The notes under the pieces are model-generated. The model did no database searches, was not told where the DNA came from, and saw nothing but the letters and a program-made list of their open reading frames with translations. The translations under genes and the position numbers were made by a program. Below are positions 24,262 through 33,792 of a stretch of DNA of 64,000 nucleotides, piece after piece (position 1 is the stretch's first letter; every line of letters starts with the position of its first letter). Origin of the DNA: Nitrobacter vulgaris (GTDB lineage: Bacteria > Pseudomonadota > Alphaproteobacteria > Rhizobiales > Xanthobacteraceae). Location: the NCBI RefSeq assembly GCF_031453995.1, contig NZ_JAVDPZ010000002.1:124001-188000 (forward strand), read 5' to 3'.

Positions 24262-26034
24262 GGCCCCGACCTCGCGCGCCGCGATCTCCTTGCCGTCGAT
24301 ATTTCGCAGCCATGCGAGCCAGTCCGGCCACCACGAGCCCTTATGTTCCTCCGCACCCTTCAGCCACTGGGCGAGAGTCTTGTTGCGGAGCTTGTCGTTG
24401 GTCCAATACTGGTATTTGCCGCGCGCGGGTGGATTGATCACACCTGCGATGTGGCCCGATCCCGACAGCACGAAGCGTACCGGACCGCCAAAAAAGCGCG
24501 AGCCGTACAACACCGATTCCGCCGGCGCGATGTGATCGTCGCGGGTCGCGAGATTGTAGACGGGCACCTTGACCTTCGAAAGGTCGAGCAAGGTATTGTC
24601 GAGCACCATCGAGCCGGTGGAAAGGCGATTCTCAAGATAACAGTTTCGCAGATAAAAGGAGTGGTTGGCCGCCGGCATCCGCGTGGCATCTGAATTCCAG
24701 TGCAGAAGATCGAAGGCGGGTGGTGCCTTGCCCTTGAGATAGTTGCTGACGACGTAGGACCAGATCAGGTCGTTGGAGCGCAGCATGTTGAAGGTCATCG
24801 CCATCTTGCTGCCTTCCAGCACGCCGGACCGCTTCATGTCGCGTTCGAGCGCGGAGATCTGATCCTCGTCAGCGAATATCAGCAGATCGCCGGCATGGGT
24901 GAAGTCCACCTGAGCGGCGAAGAAGGTCACCGACCTCACGCGCGGCCGCCGCTTATTCGCAAGCCATGCCAGCGTAGCGGCAAGCAGAGTGCCGCCGACG
25001 CAGTAGCCGGCGGTATGCACCTTTGTCTCTCCGGTGGCCTTTTCGATGGCATCCATCGCGGCGAGCGGACCTTCCTTCATGTAGTCCTCGAAGGTCTTTT
25101 CCCCGAGCCGTCCGTCCGGATTAACCCAGGATATCACGAACACGGTGATGCCCTGGTCCACACACCACTTGATGTATGATTTCTCCGGCTTGAGATCGAG
25201 GATGTAGAACTTGTTGATCCATGGCGGCACGATCAGCAGCGGCGTCCGCAGCACGTTTTCGGTGCTCGGCGAATACTGGATCAGTTGCATCAGTTCGTTC
25301 TGATAGATCACTTTGCCCGGCGTCGTCGCCAGGTTGACGCCAACCGCGAGCCCGGCGGAATCTGATTGGCGGATGCGCAGCGCGCCTCTACCGGCCTCGA
25401 TGTCTTCCGCCAGCATCTTCATGCCGCGCGCCAGATTGTCGGCGTTGGAGGCGAAGGTTTCGCGGAGCACCTCGGGGTTGGTCATCACGAAATTGGATGG
25501 CGCGACGGCGTTGGTGAACTGCGTGACGTAGAATTCCGCCTTCTTGCGGGTATGCGGATCGAGATCTTGGGCGTCGCGAACCAGTTCGTTCGTCCATTTC
25601 GTCGTCAACAGATACGCCTGCATCAGGAAATCGAAGATCAGGTTCGACCGCCATTCCGGATCAGCGAAGCGTTTGTCGCGCGGTTCCGGCTCGATGGCTG
25701 GCCTGACCTCTTCGCCGGCCAGGCGGCGCGCGGCATAACCCCAAAGCTCCATATAGGATGCGCCGAGCTTTGCCTGTAATTCGACGGCCCGGGTCTGGTC
25801 CGACAGCCAGTATTCACAGACCGTGCTGACGGTCTTGATCAACTCGGCGAACTCGGTCGGCGAGTTGTCGGGGGTCTGGTCGTGCTCACGAGCCTTAAGA
25901 TAAGCGGCCAGCGCCCTGCCACCGTTTTGCATGGCATTCGCAAGATTCATCGCGAAGGTGTCGGAGTCGAACCCCGTCTTCGGCTTGGTATCGGTGGATA
26001 CCTCGCTCATGGACGCGTCTGAGGGCTTGTTCAT
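24205..26034 (-). CDS. phaC: Poly(3-hydroxyalkanoate) synthase, class I
   Basis: A 609-residue enzyme that polymerises (R)-3-hydroxyacyl-CoA into PHA storage granules. N-terminal domain: FAMNLANAMQNGGRALAAYL. Catalytic alpha/beta-hydrolase core: lipase-box-like GYCVGGTLLAATLAW with nucleophile Cys near residue 344; the class I PWINKFYILDL region; the Asp in NLATRDDHIAP; and the His in SGSGHIAGVINPP. Length fits class I. Of two adjacent ATGs, 26034 is chosen because GACGGA lies at proper spacing. No phaA/phaB nearby, as often in rhizobia. Confidence 0.95.
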   Translation of the reverse strand: MNKPSDASMSEVSTDTKPKTGFDSDTFAMNLANAMQNGGRALAAYLKAREHDQTPDNSPTEFAELIKTVSTVCEYWLSDQTRAVELQAKLGASYMELWGYAARRLAGEEVRPAIEPEPRDKRFADPEWRSNLIFDFLMQAYLLTTKWTNELVRDAQDLDPHTRKKAEFYVTQFTNAVAPSNFVMTNPEVLRETFASNADNLARGMKMLAEDIEAGRGALRIRQSDSAGLAVGVNLATTPGKVIYQNELMQLIQYSPSTENVLRTPLLIVPPWINKFYILDLKPEKSYIKWCVDQGITVFVISWVNPDGRLGEKTFEDYMKEGPLAAMDAIEKATGETKVHTAGYCVGGTLLAATLAWLANKRRPRVRSVTFFAAQVDFTHAGDLLIFADEDQISALERDMKRSGVLEGSKMAMTFNMLRSNDLIWSYVVSNYLKGKAPPAFDLLHWNSDATRMPAANHSFYLRNCYLENRLSTGSMVLDNTLLDLSKVKVPVYNLATRDDHIAPAESVLYGSRFFGGPVRFVLSGSGHIAGVINPPARGKYQYWTNDKLRNKTLAQWLKGAEEHKGSWWPDWLAWLRNIDGKEIAAREVGAGALPPIEDAPGSYVRVRS

Positions 26035-26286
26035 CATTCCGTCACGCAGGTTGCCAATGGCGGGCATTGGATCATGACATAGTCTTGGGGACTTGTTGCC
26101 TGATTCGATGTGGTGCCGTGCGACAACACTTCTTGATCCCGCCATACATGGGCCGTGATGACTCGATTGAAATGGCCGCACCTTCTTGGATTTCGAAGTT
26201 TTAATATTTTCGGAAGCATAATGGTCTCGCCTACGATTAGGTTTGATAAAACAAACATTTACCGGCGCAAGCTTGGGCGGGACGAT

Positions 26287-26607
26287 GTGAGCAGCGTGAC
26301 GGTAGCATCACAACGACGGACGAGCAGACGTGCGGGACCCGTGATCGCCTGCACCGCCGCATTGGCGTTGATGTCGCAGGCGCTCGGAGGCTGCACATCG
26401 ATTGCCGATCTACCTTTCGAGGCTCCGTCGGGTGCGGCGGAACGGTCCCACGACGTATCATCCTATCCTGCGGTGCATGACCTTCCCGCCCCAAGAGATC
26501 ATGCGGCGATGGATCGTGCCGAGCAGGCGCGGGTCGAAAAGGAACTGATCGACGCGCGCGACCACCAGGCTCACGCCTCACAGGACCACGGCTCGGAACC
26601 CAGATAA
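26287..26607 (+). CDS. Small outer-membrane-type lipoprotein
   Basis: A basic start (SQRRTSRRAG) precedes a hydrophobic segment (VIACTAALALMSQALGGC) ending in a lipobox LGGC, so the mature protein is lipidated at that Cys. The mature part is polar and includes PAVHDLPAPRDHAAMDRAEQ with a helical end. Similar short lipoproteins occur in Bradyrhizobium. GTG at 26287 is preferred because GGCGGGACGAT lies before it; ATG at 26221 is an alternative. Divergent from phaC. Role unknown, structural in the envelope at best. Confidence 0.65.
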   Translation: MSSVTVASQRRTSRRAGPVIACTAALALMSQALGGCTSIADLPFEAPSGAAERSHDVSSYPAVHDLPAPRDHAAMDRAEQARVEKELIDARDHQAHASQDHGSEPR

Positions 26608-26627
26608 CTTCGCTCGAAAACGCTATA
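26607..26627 (-). repeat. REP-like element, partial copy 2
   Basis: acttcgctcgaaaacgctata, the end of the same element as at 24141-24191 and 39413-39463. It directly touches the stop codon of the lipoprotein gene. Confidence 0.55.
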
Positions 26628-26837
26628 AAACACGCGAAGTGATGGCAGAGCAGGGTGTCCGTGTTAAAAGAGATGATTCAAGCAGAAGGCTGCGCCTGAA
26701 ACGTCAGACCTCGACGTCGACGAGCTAACGCTTGAATATGCCAAGCTTTTGAATACACACGTTTTCTGCTGAAGCTTCGTCGACTTCATCGAGGCAATGG
26801 GCGATCGCCTCGTCAATCCGGCCTGGAGCCAGGACTT

Positions 26838-28055
26838 ATGGAAGAGTTTTATCGCATCCGCCGTCTGCCGCCTTACGTGTTCGAACAGATCAATCGCGCC
26901 AAGGCGGCTGCACGGAACGCCGGAGCCGATATCATCGACCTCGGTATGGGCAACCCGGACTTGCCGACGCCGCGCCACGTCATCGAAAAACTCAAGGAAA
27001 CCCTCGGCAAACCCAAGACCGACCGCTATTCAGCTTCGCGCGGCATCACCGGCCTGCGGAAGGCTCAGGCGGGTTACTATGCCCGCCGCTTCGGCGTGAA
27101 GCTCAATCCCGATACGCAGATCGTGGCGACGCTCGGCTCCAAGGAAGGTTTTGCGAACGTCGCTCAGGCAATCACCGCGCCGGGCGACGTGGTGCTCTGT
27201 CCAAACCCCAGCTACCCGATTCATGCATTCGGCTTTTTGATGGCTGGCGGCGTGATCCGCTCCGTGCCGTCGTCGCCGACGCCGGATTTTTTCGCCGCCT
27301 GCGAGCGCGCGATCATCCATTCCATTCCGAAACCGATCGGGCTGATCGTCTGCTACCCGTCGAACCCGACGGCACAGGTGGCGAGTCTCGATTTCTACAA
27401 GGATCTCGTCGCGTTCGCGAAGAAGCACGAGATCTTCATTCTGTCCGATCTCGCTTATTCCGAAGTCTATTTCGACGATAACCCGCCGCCTTCGGTGCTA
27501 CAGGTGCCCGGCGCTTTCGACGTCACCGTGGAGTTCACCTCGATGTCGAAGACGTTTTCGATGGCCGGCTGGCGCATCGGTTTCGCGGTCGGCAACGAAC
27601 GCATCATCGCGGCGCTGGCGCGTGTCAAATCCTACCTCGATTACGGGGCTTTCACGCCCGTGCAGGTGGCGGCCACGGCGGCGCTGAACGGCCCCGACAC
27701 CTGCATCCGGGAGATGCGCGAGATCTATCGCAAGCGCCGTGATATACTGGTTGAATCGTTCGGCCGTGCCGGATGGGTGATTCCGCCACCTCAGGCCTCC
27801 ATGTTCGCATGGGCGCCGCTGCCCGAACGTTTTCGTGATCTCGGGAGCATGCAGTTCTCGACCCTGATGGTTGAGAAATCGGGCGTCGTGGTTTCGCCCG
27901 GTGTCGGTTTCGGCGAGCACGGCGAAGGTTATGTCCGCATCGCCATGGTGGAAAACGAGCAGAGAATTCGCCAGGCCGCACGGGGCGTTCGCCACTTCCT
28001 TGAAAGCGGCATTGAAACGTTGCACAACGTGGTTCCTCTCGCCAACCGGCGGTAG
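26838..28055 (+). CDS. PLP-dependent aminotransferase, class I/II (AlaC-like)
   Basis: A 405-residue fold-type I aminotransferase. Features in order: GMGNPDLPTP near residue 36; YSASRGITGLRKAQAGYY; GSKEGFANV; CPNPSYPIHAFGFL; CYPSNPTAQVA; LSDLAYSEVYFD; and the PLP lysine in TSMSKTFSMAGWRIGFAVG. The order and signature match alanine/glutamate-pyruvate aminotransferases of the AlaC type rather than AspC. It is directly upstream of hom on the same strand with a 76-base gap, so it probably shares a transcript and feeds amino-acid nitrogen metabolism. Confidence 0.9.
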   Translation: MEEFYRIRRLPPYVFEQINRAKAAARNAGADIIDLGMGNPDLPTPRHVIEKLKETLGKPKTDRYSASRGITGLRKAQAGYYARRFGVKLNPDTQIVATLGSKEGFANVAQAITAPGDVVLCPNPSYPIHAFGFLMAGGVIRSVPSSPTPDFFAACERAIIHSIPKPIGLIVCYPSNPTAQVASLDFYKDLVAFAKKHEIFILSDLAYSEVYFDDNPPPSVLQVPGAFDVTVEFTSMSKTFSMAGWRIGFAVGNERIIAALARVKSYLDYGAFTPVQVAATAALNGPDTCIREMREIYRKRRDILVESFGRAGWVIPPPQASMFAWAPLPERFRDLGSMQFSTLMVEKSGVVVSPGVGFGEHGEGYVRIAMVENEQRIRQAARGVRHFLESGIETLHNVVPLANRR

Positions 28056-28131
28056 GCGCCAGTCCGGAGAACGGCTTTCCGGTCTTTCGCTCGGATCGTG
28101 CCCTGCACGCCGGTTTTCCAGCAGGTTTGTT

Positions 28132-29454
28132 ATGGTCGCACCACTGAAAGTGGGCATCGCGGGGCTCGGAACTGTCGGGTCCGCCGTCGTCCGACTGATA
28201 GAACAGCAAAGCCGCGCGCTGTCAGCACGCTGCGGACGCGGCGTTCGCGTCGTCGCTGTTGCAGCGCGCTCGAAAACCAAGAAACGCGACGTCGACCTTA
28301 CCGACATAGCATGGGCTAAGGACGCGCTGGCGCTGGCGAACGATCCCGGCATTGACTGCTTCGTTGAGCTGATGGGCGGTTCAGGCGATCCGGCGCACTC
28401 GGCGATCGAGGCGGCCCTGAAATCCGGCAAGTCGGTGGTGACGGCCAACAAGGCGCTGATCGCCAAGCACGGTCTGCGGCTCGCCGCTCTCGCCGAACAA
28501 CACCACGGCGCGTTGAACTACGAAGCCGCGGTCGGCGCCGCCATTCCCGTCATCAAGACGCTGCGCGAAGGGCTTGCGGGAACCACGATCAATCGCGTCT
28601 ACGGCATTCTCAATGGCACCTGTAACTACATCCTGACGCGGATGGAGAAGGAAGGCCTGTCGTTCGCCGAATGCCTGAAGGACGCCCAGCGTCTCGGCTA
28701 TGCCGAAGCCGATCCGTCGTTCGATGTGGACGGGCACGACACCGCGCAAAAGCTGTCGATCCTGGCGAGCCTGGCTTTCGGCACGCGTGTTGCGCAGAGC
28801 GCGGTCTATGTCGAAGGCATTTCCTCGATCGCGCCGGAGGATCTTCGCGCCGCTGAGGAACTTGGCTACCGGGTCAAGCTGCTGGGGGTCGCGGTGCGAA
28901 CCTCAAAAGGCATCGAGCAGCGGGTGCATCCGACCATGGTGCCGAAGACGTCGTCTATCGCACAGGTCATGGGCGTCACCAACGCGGTGACCATCGATGG
29001 CGACGGCATCCCTCCGATCACGCTTGTCGGTCCGGGTGCCGGCGGAGCCGCGACTGCGTCCGCCGTGGTGGCAGATATCGCCGATGTCGCGTCCGGCATT
29101 CGGGCTTTGCCGTTCGGCCGTCCCACGGCGAAGCTGCGCGCGACCGAGAAGGCACCGATGGAGCGCCACGAGGGCGGTTATTACATCAGGCTGATGGCAC
29201 GCGATTTCGCCGGCACCGCTGCGACCATCGCCACGCGGCTGGCCGAGCAGAAGATTTCAATCGAATCGATCGTCCAGCGTCATCCCAACGGCAAGCTGGA
29301 TGACGAGGAATCCGACACGCCGACTTCGCCGGTTCCGGTGCTCCTGATCACCTATGCAACCCACGAGGATGCGGTGCATCGCGCGCTCCATGCGGTGCGG
29401 GCTGACAAGGTCATCACGGGCCGCCCGCAGGTCATACGAATCGAGAAGAATTGA
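28132..29454 (+). CDS. hom: Homoserine dehydrogenase
   Basis: A 440-residue enzyme that reduces aspartate semialdehyde to homoserine on the path to Met, Thr and Ile. NAD(P) Rossmann site: KVGIAGLGTVGSAVVRLI at residues 6-23. Catalytic region: ANKALIAKHG, GILNGTCNYILTRM, and YAEADPSFDVDGHDTAQKL with the Lys/Asp pair. C-terminal ACT domain: YYIRLMARDFAGTAATIAT, expected to bind threonine for feedback inhibition. The ATG at 28132 is chosen; the longer open frame upstream lies within the aminotransferase gene. Next in the series is glpX. Confidence 0.95.
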   Translation: MVAPLKVGIAGLGTVGSAVVRLIEQQSRALSARCGRGVRVVAVAARSKTKKRDVDLTDIAWAKDALALANDPGIDCFVELMGGSGDPAHSAIEAALKSGKSVVTANKALIAKHGLRLAALAEQHHGALNYEAAVGAAIPVIKTLREGLAGTTINRVYGILNGTCNYILTRMEKEGLSFAECLKDAQRLGYAEADPSFDVDGHDTAQKLSILASLAFGTRVAQSAVYVEGISSIAPEDLRAAEELGYRVKLLGVAVRTSKGIEQRVHPTMVPKTSSIAQVMGVTNAVTIDGDGIPPITLVGPGAGGAATASAVVADIADVASGIRALPFGRPTAKLRATEKAPMERHEGGYYIRLMARDFAGTAATIATRLAEQKISIESIVQRHPNGKLDDEESDTPTSPVPVLLITYATHEDAVHRALHAVRADKVITGRPQVIRIEKN

Positions 29455-29510
29455 ACGAGGATTTTCGTGCCGACGCAGGGGCCTCCACGCTGCCCGAGGG
29501 AGTTGAGACG

Positions 29511-30506
29511 ATGCCGACACAGAATTCCGTCCCGCCGGAGCAGGTGCGCGAGCGCCTCCTGACGCTCGAGATCGCGCGCGTGACGGAGCGGGCGGCGGTG
29601 TCGGCGGCGCGGCTGCGCGGGCGCGGCATGGAAAAGGCGTCCGATCAGGCTGCGGTCGATGCGATGCGACGCGAACTCAACAAATTGCCGATCAACGGCA
29701 CGGTCGTGATCGGCGAGGGCGAGATCGACGAGGCGCCGATGCTGTTCATCGGTGAGAAAGTCGGCAACACACGCGGCCCCCAGGTCGATATCGCCGTCGA
29801 TCCGCTCGAGGGGACTGTGCTGTGCGCCAAGAACATGCCGGGCGCAATCGCCACCATCGCGATGGCCGAAAGCGGCACGCTGCTTCACGCACCGGACTGC
29901 TACATGGACAAGATCGCGATCGGTCCCGGCTATCCGAAGGGCACGGTGGATCTCGACGCGCCGGTCGAAGAAAACATCATCAATCTGGCCAAGGCCAAGG
30001 GCGTCAAGCCGACTGACATCACTGCCATCCTGCTTGACCGGCCGCGCCATGCGGCGAAGATCGCCGCGCTTCGCAAACTCGGCGCCGCGGTGAGCCTTAT
30101 CAGCGACGGGGACGTCACCGGCGTCATTCACACCGCGGAGCCGCGAACGGGAATCGACATTTATCTCGGTAGCGGCGGCGCGCCGGAAGGCGTGCTTTCG
30201 GCAGCGGCGCTCCGCTGCATCGGCGGCCAGATGCAGACCCGTCTCATTATCGACAGCGAGGTGCTCCGCGAGCGTACCCTGAAAATGGGGATCAAGGATC
30301 CGAGAAAGAAATACGAGATCGAGGATATGGTGAAAGGCGATTGCCTGTTTGCCGCTACAGGCGTGACGACGGGCTCGCTGCTGTCGGGTGTCCGGTTCCG
30401 CAAGAACAGGATCGAGACCGAAACGGTGGTGATGCGGTCCGCGACCGAGACCATGCGTCGCATCAAGGCCGAACATCGCAAGATAGATAAGTTCGACCTG
30501 GATTGA
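29511..30506 (+). CDS. glpX: Fructose-1,6-bisphosphatase class II (GlpX)
   Basis: A 331-residue sugar phosphatase of gluconeogenesis and, in autotrophs, the Calvin cycle. Li-sensitive phosphatase motifs: GEGEIDEAPMLFIGE near residue 64, then VDIAVDPLEGTVLCAKNM with the metal-binding DPLEGT, and later SDGDVTGVIHTAEP and GSGGAPEGVLSAAALRCIGG. Class II forms may also act on sedoheptulose bisphosphate. The start at 29511 (MPTQNSVPPEQV) follows GGGAGTTGAGACG; 56 bases separate it from hom. Confidence 0.95.
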   Translation: MPTQNSVPPEQVRERLLTLEIARVTERAAVSAARLRGRGMEKASDQAAVDAMRRELNKLPINGTVVIGEGEIDEAPMLFIGEKVGNTRGPQVDIAVDPLEGTVLCAKNMPGAIATIAMAESGTLLHAPDCYMDKIAIGPGYPKGTVDLDAPVEENIINLAKAKGVKPTDITAILLDRPRHAAKIAALRKLGAAVSLISDGDVTGVIHTAEPRTGIDIYLGSGGAPEGVLSAAALRCIGGQMQTRLIIDSEVLRERTLKMGIKDPRKKYEIEDMVKGDCLFAATGVTTGSLLSGVRFRKNRIETETVVMRSATETMRRIKAEHRKIDKFDLD

Positions 30507-30582
30507 ACCAGACCCCAAGGCCCGCGATAAGGCCGGCGACGTTGTTGGCTTTATACGGATATCGCAAGGCACGGACGACAAC

Positions 30583-32424
30583 ATGACCTTGCCAGCCTCC
30601 GCGTTGCCGATCGAAGCGCCTGATGCCTTTCTCGGTGTGTCGCATTCGGCGACCGGCCGTCTGTGGCGTGACCGCCTCGATCCGCGCGGCACGGCGCGCG
30701 CACTGGCGATCACTCAGCGCCATCGGCTACCGGAAATGCTGGCGCGGGTGATCGCCGGACGTGGCGTCGAAATCGATGCCGTTGAGGATTTTCTCGATCC
30801 CACCATCCGCCGGCTGATGCCCGATCCATTCACCGTGACGCAAATGGAGGCGGCCGCCAAGCGGCTCGCAGATGCCGCGATGCGCGGCGAGAAGGTTGCG
30901 ATCTTCGGCGATTACGACGTCGACGGCGCGACCTCTGCGGCGCTTCTCGCCTGGCATCTGCGACATTGCGGCCTCGATCCGCTGATCCATATCCCGGACC
31001 GCATTTTCGAAGGCTATGGTCCGAACGTCGATGCGATCGACACGCTCGCGGGCAGGGGCGCGACGTTGCTGGTGACCGTGGACTGCGGCACCACGAGCAT
31101 CGAGCCGCTGGCGGTCGCAAGACAGCGGGGCATGTCGGTCGTCGTAATCGACCATCACCAATGTGGCGACGACCTGCCCGAGGTCGAGGCGCTGGTGAAT
31201 CCGAACCGGCCGGACGATCTTTCCGGGCTCGGACATCTCGCCGCCGTCGGTCTCGTATTGGTGACGCTGGTCGCGTTGAACCGCGAGCTGCGCCAGCGCG
31301 GCTTCTGGGGTGACGAGCGGCCGGAGCCGGATCTCCTGAACATGCTGCATCATGTCGCGCTCGGCACGGTCGCCGACGTCGCGCCGCTGACCGGCCTTAA
31401 CCGTGCCTTCGTCGCGAAGGGGTTGATCGCGCTGCGCCGCCGCGATCATGTCGGCCATACCGCGCTGATGGACGTGGCGCGGCTGAACGGTCCGCCGGAA
31501 GCCTGGCATCTCGGTTTCATGCTGGGACCGCGCATCAATGCCGGAGGCCGCATCGGACGCGCCGATCTCGGCGTGCGGCTGCTGCTGGAAGGCGATGTCT
31601 CGGAAGCTGCGCGGATCGCCGCCGAACTCGATCGCCTCAATACCGAGCGCCGCGTGATCGAGCAGGCGGCCGAAGCGCAGGCCGAAGCCGAGGCGCTGGC
31701 CTCGCTTGGTCTCGAGGACAAAGGATCTGTCATCGTCACGGCGTCCGAGGGCTGGCATCCGGGCGTGGTCGGTCTCGTCGCGTCGCGGCTCAAGGACAAA
31801 TTCTCGCGGCCCGCTTTCGTTGTCGCGCTGGAGCCCGGCGGCATCGGGACCGGATCGGGCCGTTCCATCGGCGGCGTCGATCTCGGCAGGGCGGTACGGG
31901 GGGCCGTGGCAGACGGCGTTCTGCTCAAGGGCGGCGGCCACGCCATGGCGGCCGGCGTCACGCTGCGGAAAGAACGGCTCGCGGAATTCCGCGCCTACAT
32001 GGAAACAGCGCTGGCCGCCGATGTCGCGCGGTCGCGCCATGTCCGCGAGCTTTTCATTGATGGCGCGGTCAGCGCGCGGGCGGCGACGCCCGAGTTCGTG
32101 GCGACGCTCAATCGCGCGGGACCGTTCGGCGCGGGCAACCCCGAGCCGGTGGTGGCGTTGCCGTCGCACCAGTTGATCCATGCCGACGAGGTCGGGCAGG
32201 CGCATCTTCGGTTGCGATTCAAATCCGGAGACGGGGCTATCGTGAACGGCATCGCGTTTCGCGCGGTCGGCCAGCCGCTCGGCAACGCGCTGGCGCAAAT
32301 GCGGGGGCAGCCGTTGCATGTCGCGGGATCGCTGGCAGTGGACCGCTGGCAGGGCGCGGAGCGTGTGCAGTTGCGCGTGGTGGATGTGGCGACGCCCGAT
32401 CCCGGGCCAGCGGTTATTCGCTGA
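30583..32424 (+). CDS. recJ: Single-stranded-DNA-specific exonuclease RecJ
   Basis: A 613-residue 5'-3' ssDNA exonuclease of recombinational repair and mismatch repair. DHH phosphoesterase motifs: FGDYDVDGATSAALL near residue 107, then VTVDCGTTS, then VVIDHHQCGDDLP near residue 185, the DHH motif giving the family its name. The DHHA1/OB part includes GWHPGVVGLVASRLKDKF and SGRSIGGVDLG...GGGHAMAAG. Full length for the family. Downstream of glpX on the same strand, 76 bases apart. Confidence 0.95.
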   Translation: MTLPASALPIEAPDAFLGVSHSATGRLWRDRLDPRGTARALAITQRHRLPEMLARVIAGRGVEIDAVEDFLDPTIRRLMPDPFTVTQMEAAAKRLADAAMRGEKVAIFGDYDVDGATSAALLAWHLRHCGLDPLIHIPDRIFEGYGPNVDAIDTLAGRGATLLVTVDCGTTSIEPLAVARQRGMSVVVIDHHQCGDDLPEVEALVNPNRPDDLSGLGHLAAVGLVLVTLVALNRELRQRGFWGDERPEPDLLNMLHHVALGTVADVAPLTGLNRAFVAKGLIALRRRDHVGHTALMDVARLNGPPEAWHLGFMLGPRINAGGRIGRADLGVRLLLEGDVSEAARIAAELDRLNTERRVIEQAAEAQAEAEALASLGLEDKGSVIVTASEGWHPGVVGLVASRLKDKFSRPAFVVALEPGGIGTGSGRSIGGVDLGRAVRGAVADGVLLKGGGHAMAAGVTLRKERLAEFRAYMETALAADVARSRHVRELFIDGAVSARAATPEFVATLNRAGPFGAGNPEPVVALPSHQLIHADEVGQAHLRLRFKSGDGAIVNGIAFRAVGQPLGNALAQMRGQPLHVAGSLAVDRWQGAERVQLRVVDVATPDPGPAVIR

Positions 32425-32469
32425 TCGATTGTTGCGCTGACCGCAATCGTTGGAAGGCAAGGTGCCAGG

Positions 32470-33690
32470 TTATTGTGCGCGCAGTCGTCCAAGCACCTCG
32501 AGTCCGGCATAGCCGTCGGTCGGCAATCCGACGCGGGTCTGAAAATCCTTCACTGCCTTCATGGTGTCGTTGCCGACGCGGCCGTCGGTGCCGCCGGTAT
32601 CGAATCCGGCTTTGGTCAGGCGCGTCTGCACTTCCTGCACTTCCGCGAGCGTGAGCGCACGTTCCGAACCGGGGAATGGATGAAGGAAAGGCGACGCCCC
32701 GAGAATGCGATCGCCGAGATGGCAAATTGCCAATGCATAGTTCATCGACGGATTATAGCTGCGAACCGCGTAGAAATTCGGCCCAAGCAGGAACACCGGG
32801 CCGCCCGGTTCCGGGATCCAGAGTTTGGCCGATGCATTCGGCTGCGGAAACGCCTTGCCGTCGGCGCGTTGCACGCCGGCCGCCGCCCACGCGGCATAAC
32901 TGCGGCTGCCGCTCGCGCCGCCGGGTGCGCGCACCTCATAACCCCAATGTTCGCCGCGATGATATTTCCCACGGTTGACCAGATAGCGCGCGGTCGAGCC
33001 CAGCGCGTCGTCGGGTTTTCCAAATGGCGAGACCCGGCCGTCGTGATCGTAGTCCATGCCGACGTTGAGCCAGACCTCGGGCATCCATTGGGTGTGTCCC
33101 ATCGCGCCGGCCCATGAGCCGCGCATCTCTTCGGGCGTGCTCCAACCCTTGTTCACGATGCGCAATGCATTGATCAGTTCGGTTTCCCAATAGCTGCGCC
33201 GTCGTGGTTCATTCCAGGCGAGCGCTGCCAGTGAAGGAAACACCGGGCGCATGTGGTTCTTCTGAACCAGCGGATCGCCGAACGCGGATTCAACCCCCCA
33301 CAGTGCCAGCAGTGTGCCGCGCTCGACGCCGAAATCGTGTTCGATCCGCGCGAACAGTGCCTCGTTCTTCCGAAGCGCCTCCTTGCCCGCGGTGATCCGC
33401 CAGTCCGAGACGCGACGGTTGATGTATTGCCAGGTCTTTTCGTGGAACTCCGGCTGGTTGCGCATCTGCTTGAACACGCTCATGTCCGGCTCGATCCGGC
33501 CCATGCAGCGGCTCCAAGTCGCGTCTGAGATGCCCTTTGCCAGCGCGCGGGCGCGAAAGCCGTCGCGCCATGGCTCGAAGCCCTGAGGCGGGGCGGCAAG
33601 AGCGGGGAAGGGCGCAAGCGCTGCCAACGCTCCAAGGCATTGCAGCGCGCTGCGCCGGCTGAGCCGGATGTGAGAATCGAGGATTGTCAT
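32470..33690 (-). CDS. Lytic murein transglycosylase (MltB-like, SLT family 2) with PG-binding domain
   Basis: A 406-residue periplasmic enzyme that cleaves peptidoglycan between MurNAc and GlcNAc. Signal peptide: SALQCLGALAALAPFPALAA. Catalytic domain: FARIEHDFGVERGTLLALWG then VESAFG with the catalytic Glu, followed by SWAGAMGHTQWMPEVW and YDHDGRVSPFGKPDDALGST. C-terminal PG_binding_1 repeat: LTLAEVQEVQTRLTKAGFD then GRVGNDTMKAVKDFQTRVGL. Start at ATG 33690; the TTG further upstream is not supported. Between recJ and efp in opposite orientation to recJ. Confidence 0.93.
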   Translation of the reverse strand: MTILDSHIRLSRRSALQCLGALAALAPFPALAAPPQGFEPWRDGFRARALAKGISDATWSRCMGRIEPDMSVFKQMRNQPEFHEKTWQYINRRVSDWRITAGKEALRKNEALFARIEHDFGVERGTLLALWGVESAFGDPLVQKNHMRPVFPSLAALAWNEPRRRSYWETELINALRIVNKGWSTPEEMRGSWAGAMGHTQWMPEVWLNVGMDYDHDGRVSPFGKPDDALGSTARYLVNRGKYHRGEHWGYEVRAPGGASGSRSYAAWAAAGVQRADGKAFPQPNASAKLWIPEPGGPVFLLGPNFYAVRSYNPSMNYALAICHLGDRILGASPFLHPFPGSERALTLAEVQEVQTRLTKAGFDTGGTDGRVGNDTMKAVKDFQTRVGLPTDGYAGLEVLGRLRAQ

Positions 33691-33792
33691 GCAACGAGCA
33701 TAACGGAGGGAAGCACCCCGCAGCAAAGCCTCATTGCGTTGCGGGAACCTCGACTCCTCGGACAGCCTTCGGGATCAGTGCTTGTTAGGTTG

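Noticed and set aside
27871..28131. Longer N-terminus for homoserine dehydrogenase
   Set aside because: The extra part overlaps the aminotransferase gene in another frame, and the family N-terminus starts at 28132.
29352..30713. A 453-codon reverse-strand frame opposite glpX
   Set aside because: Shadow of glpX with no ribosome-binding site or family.
30727..32460. A 577-codon reverse-strand frame opposite recJ
   Set aside because: High-GC third positions leave the opposite strand open; composition is Arg/His-rich nonsense and recJ is certain.
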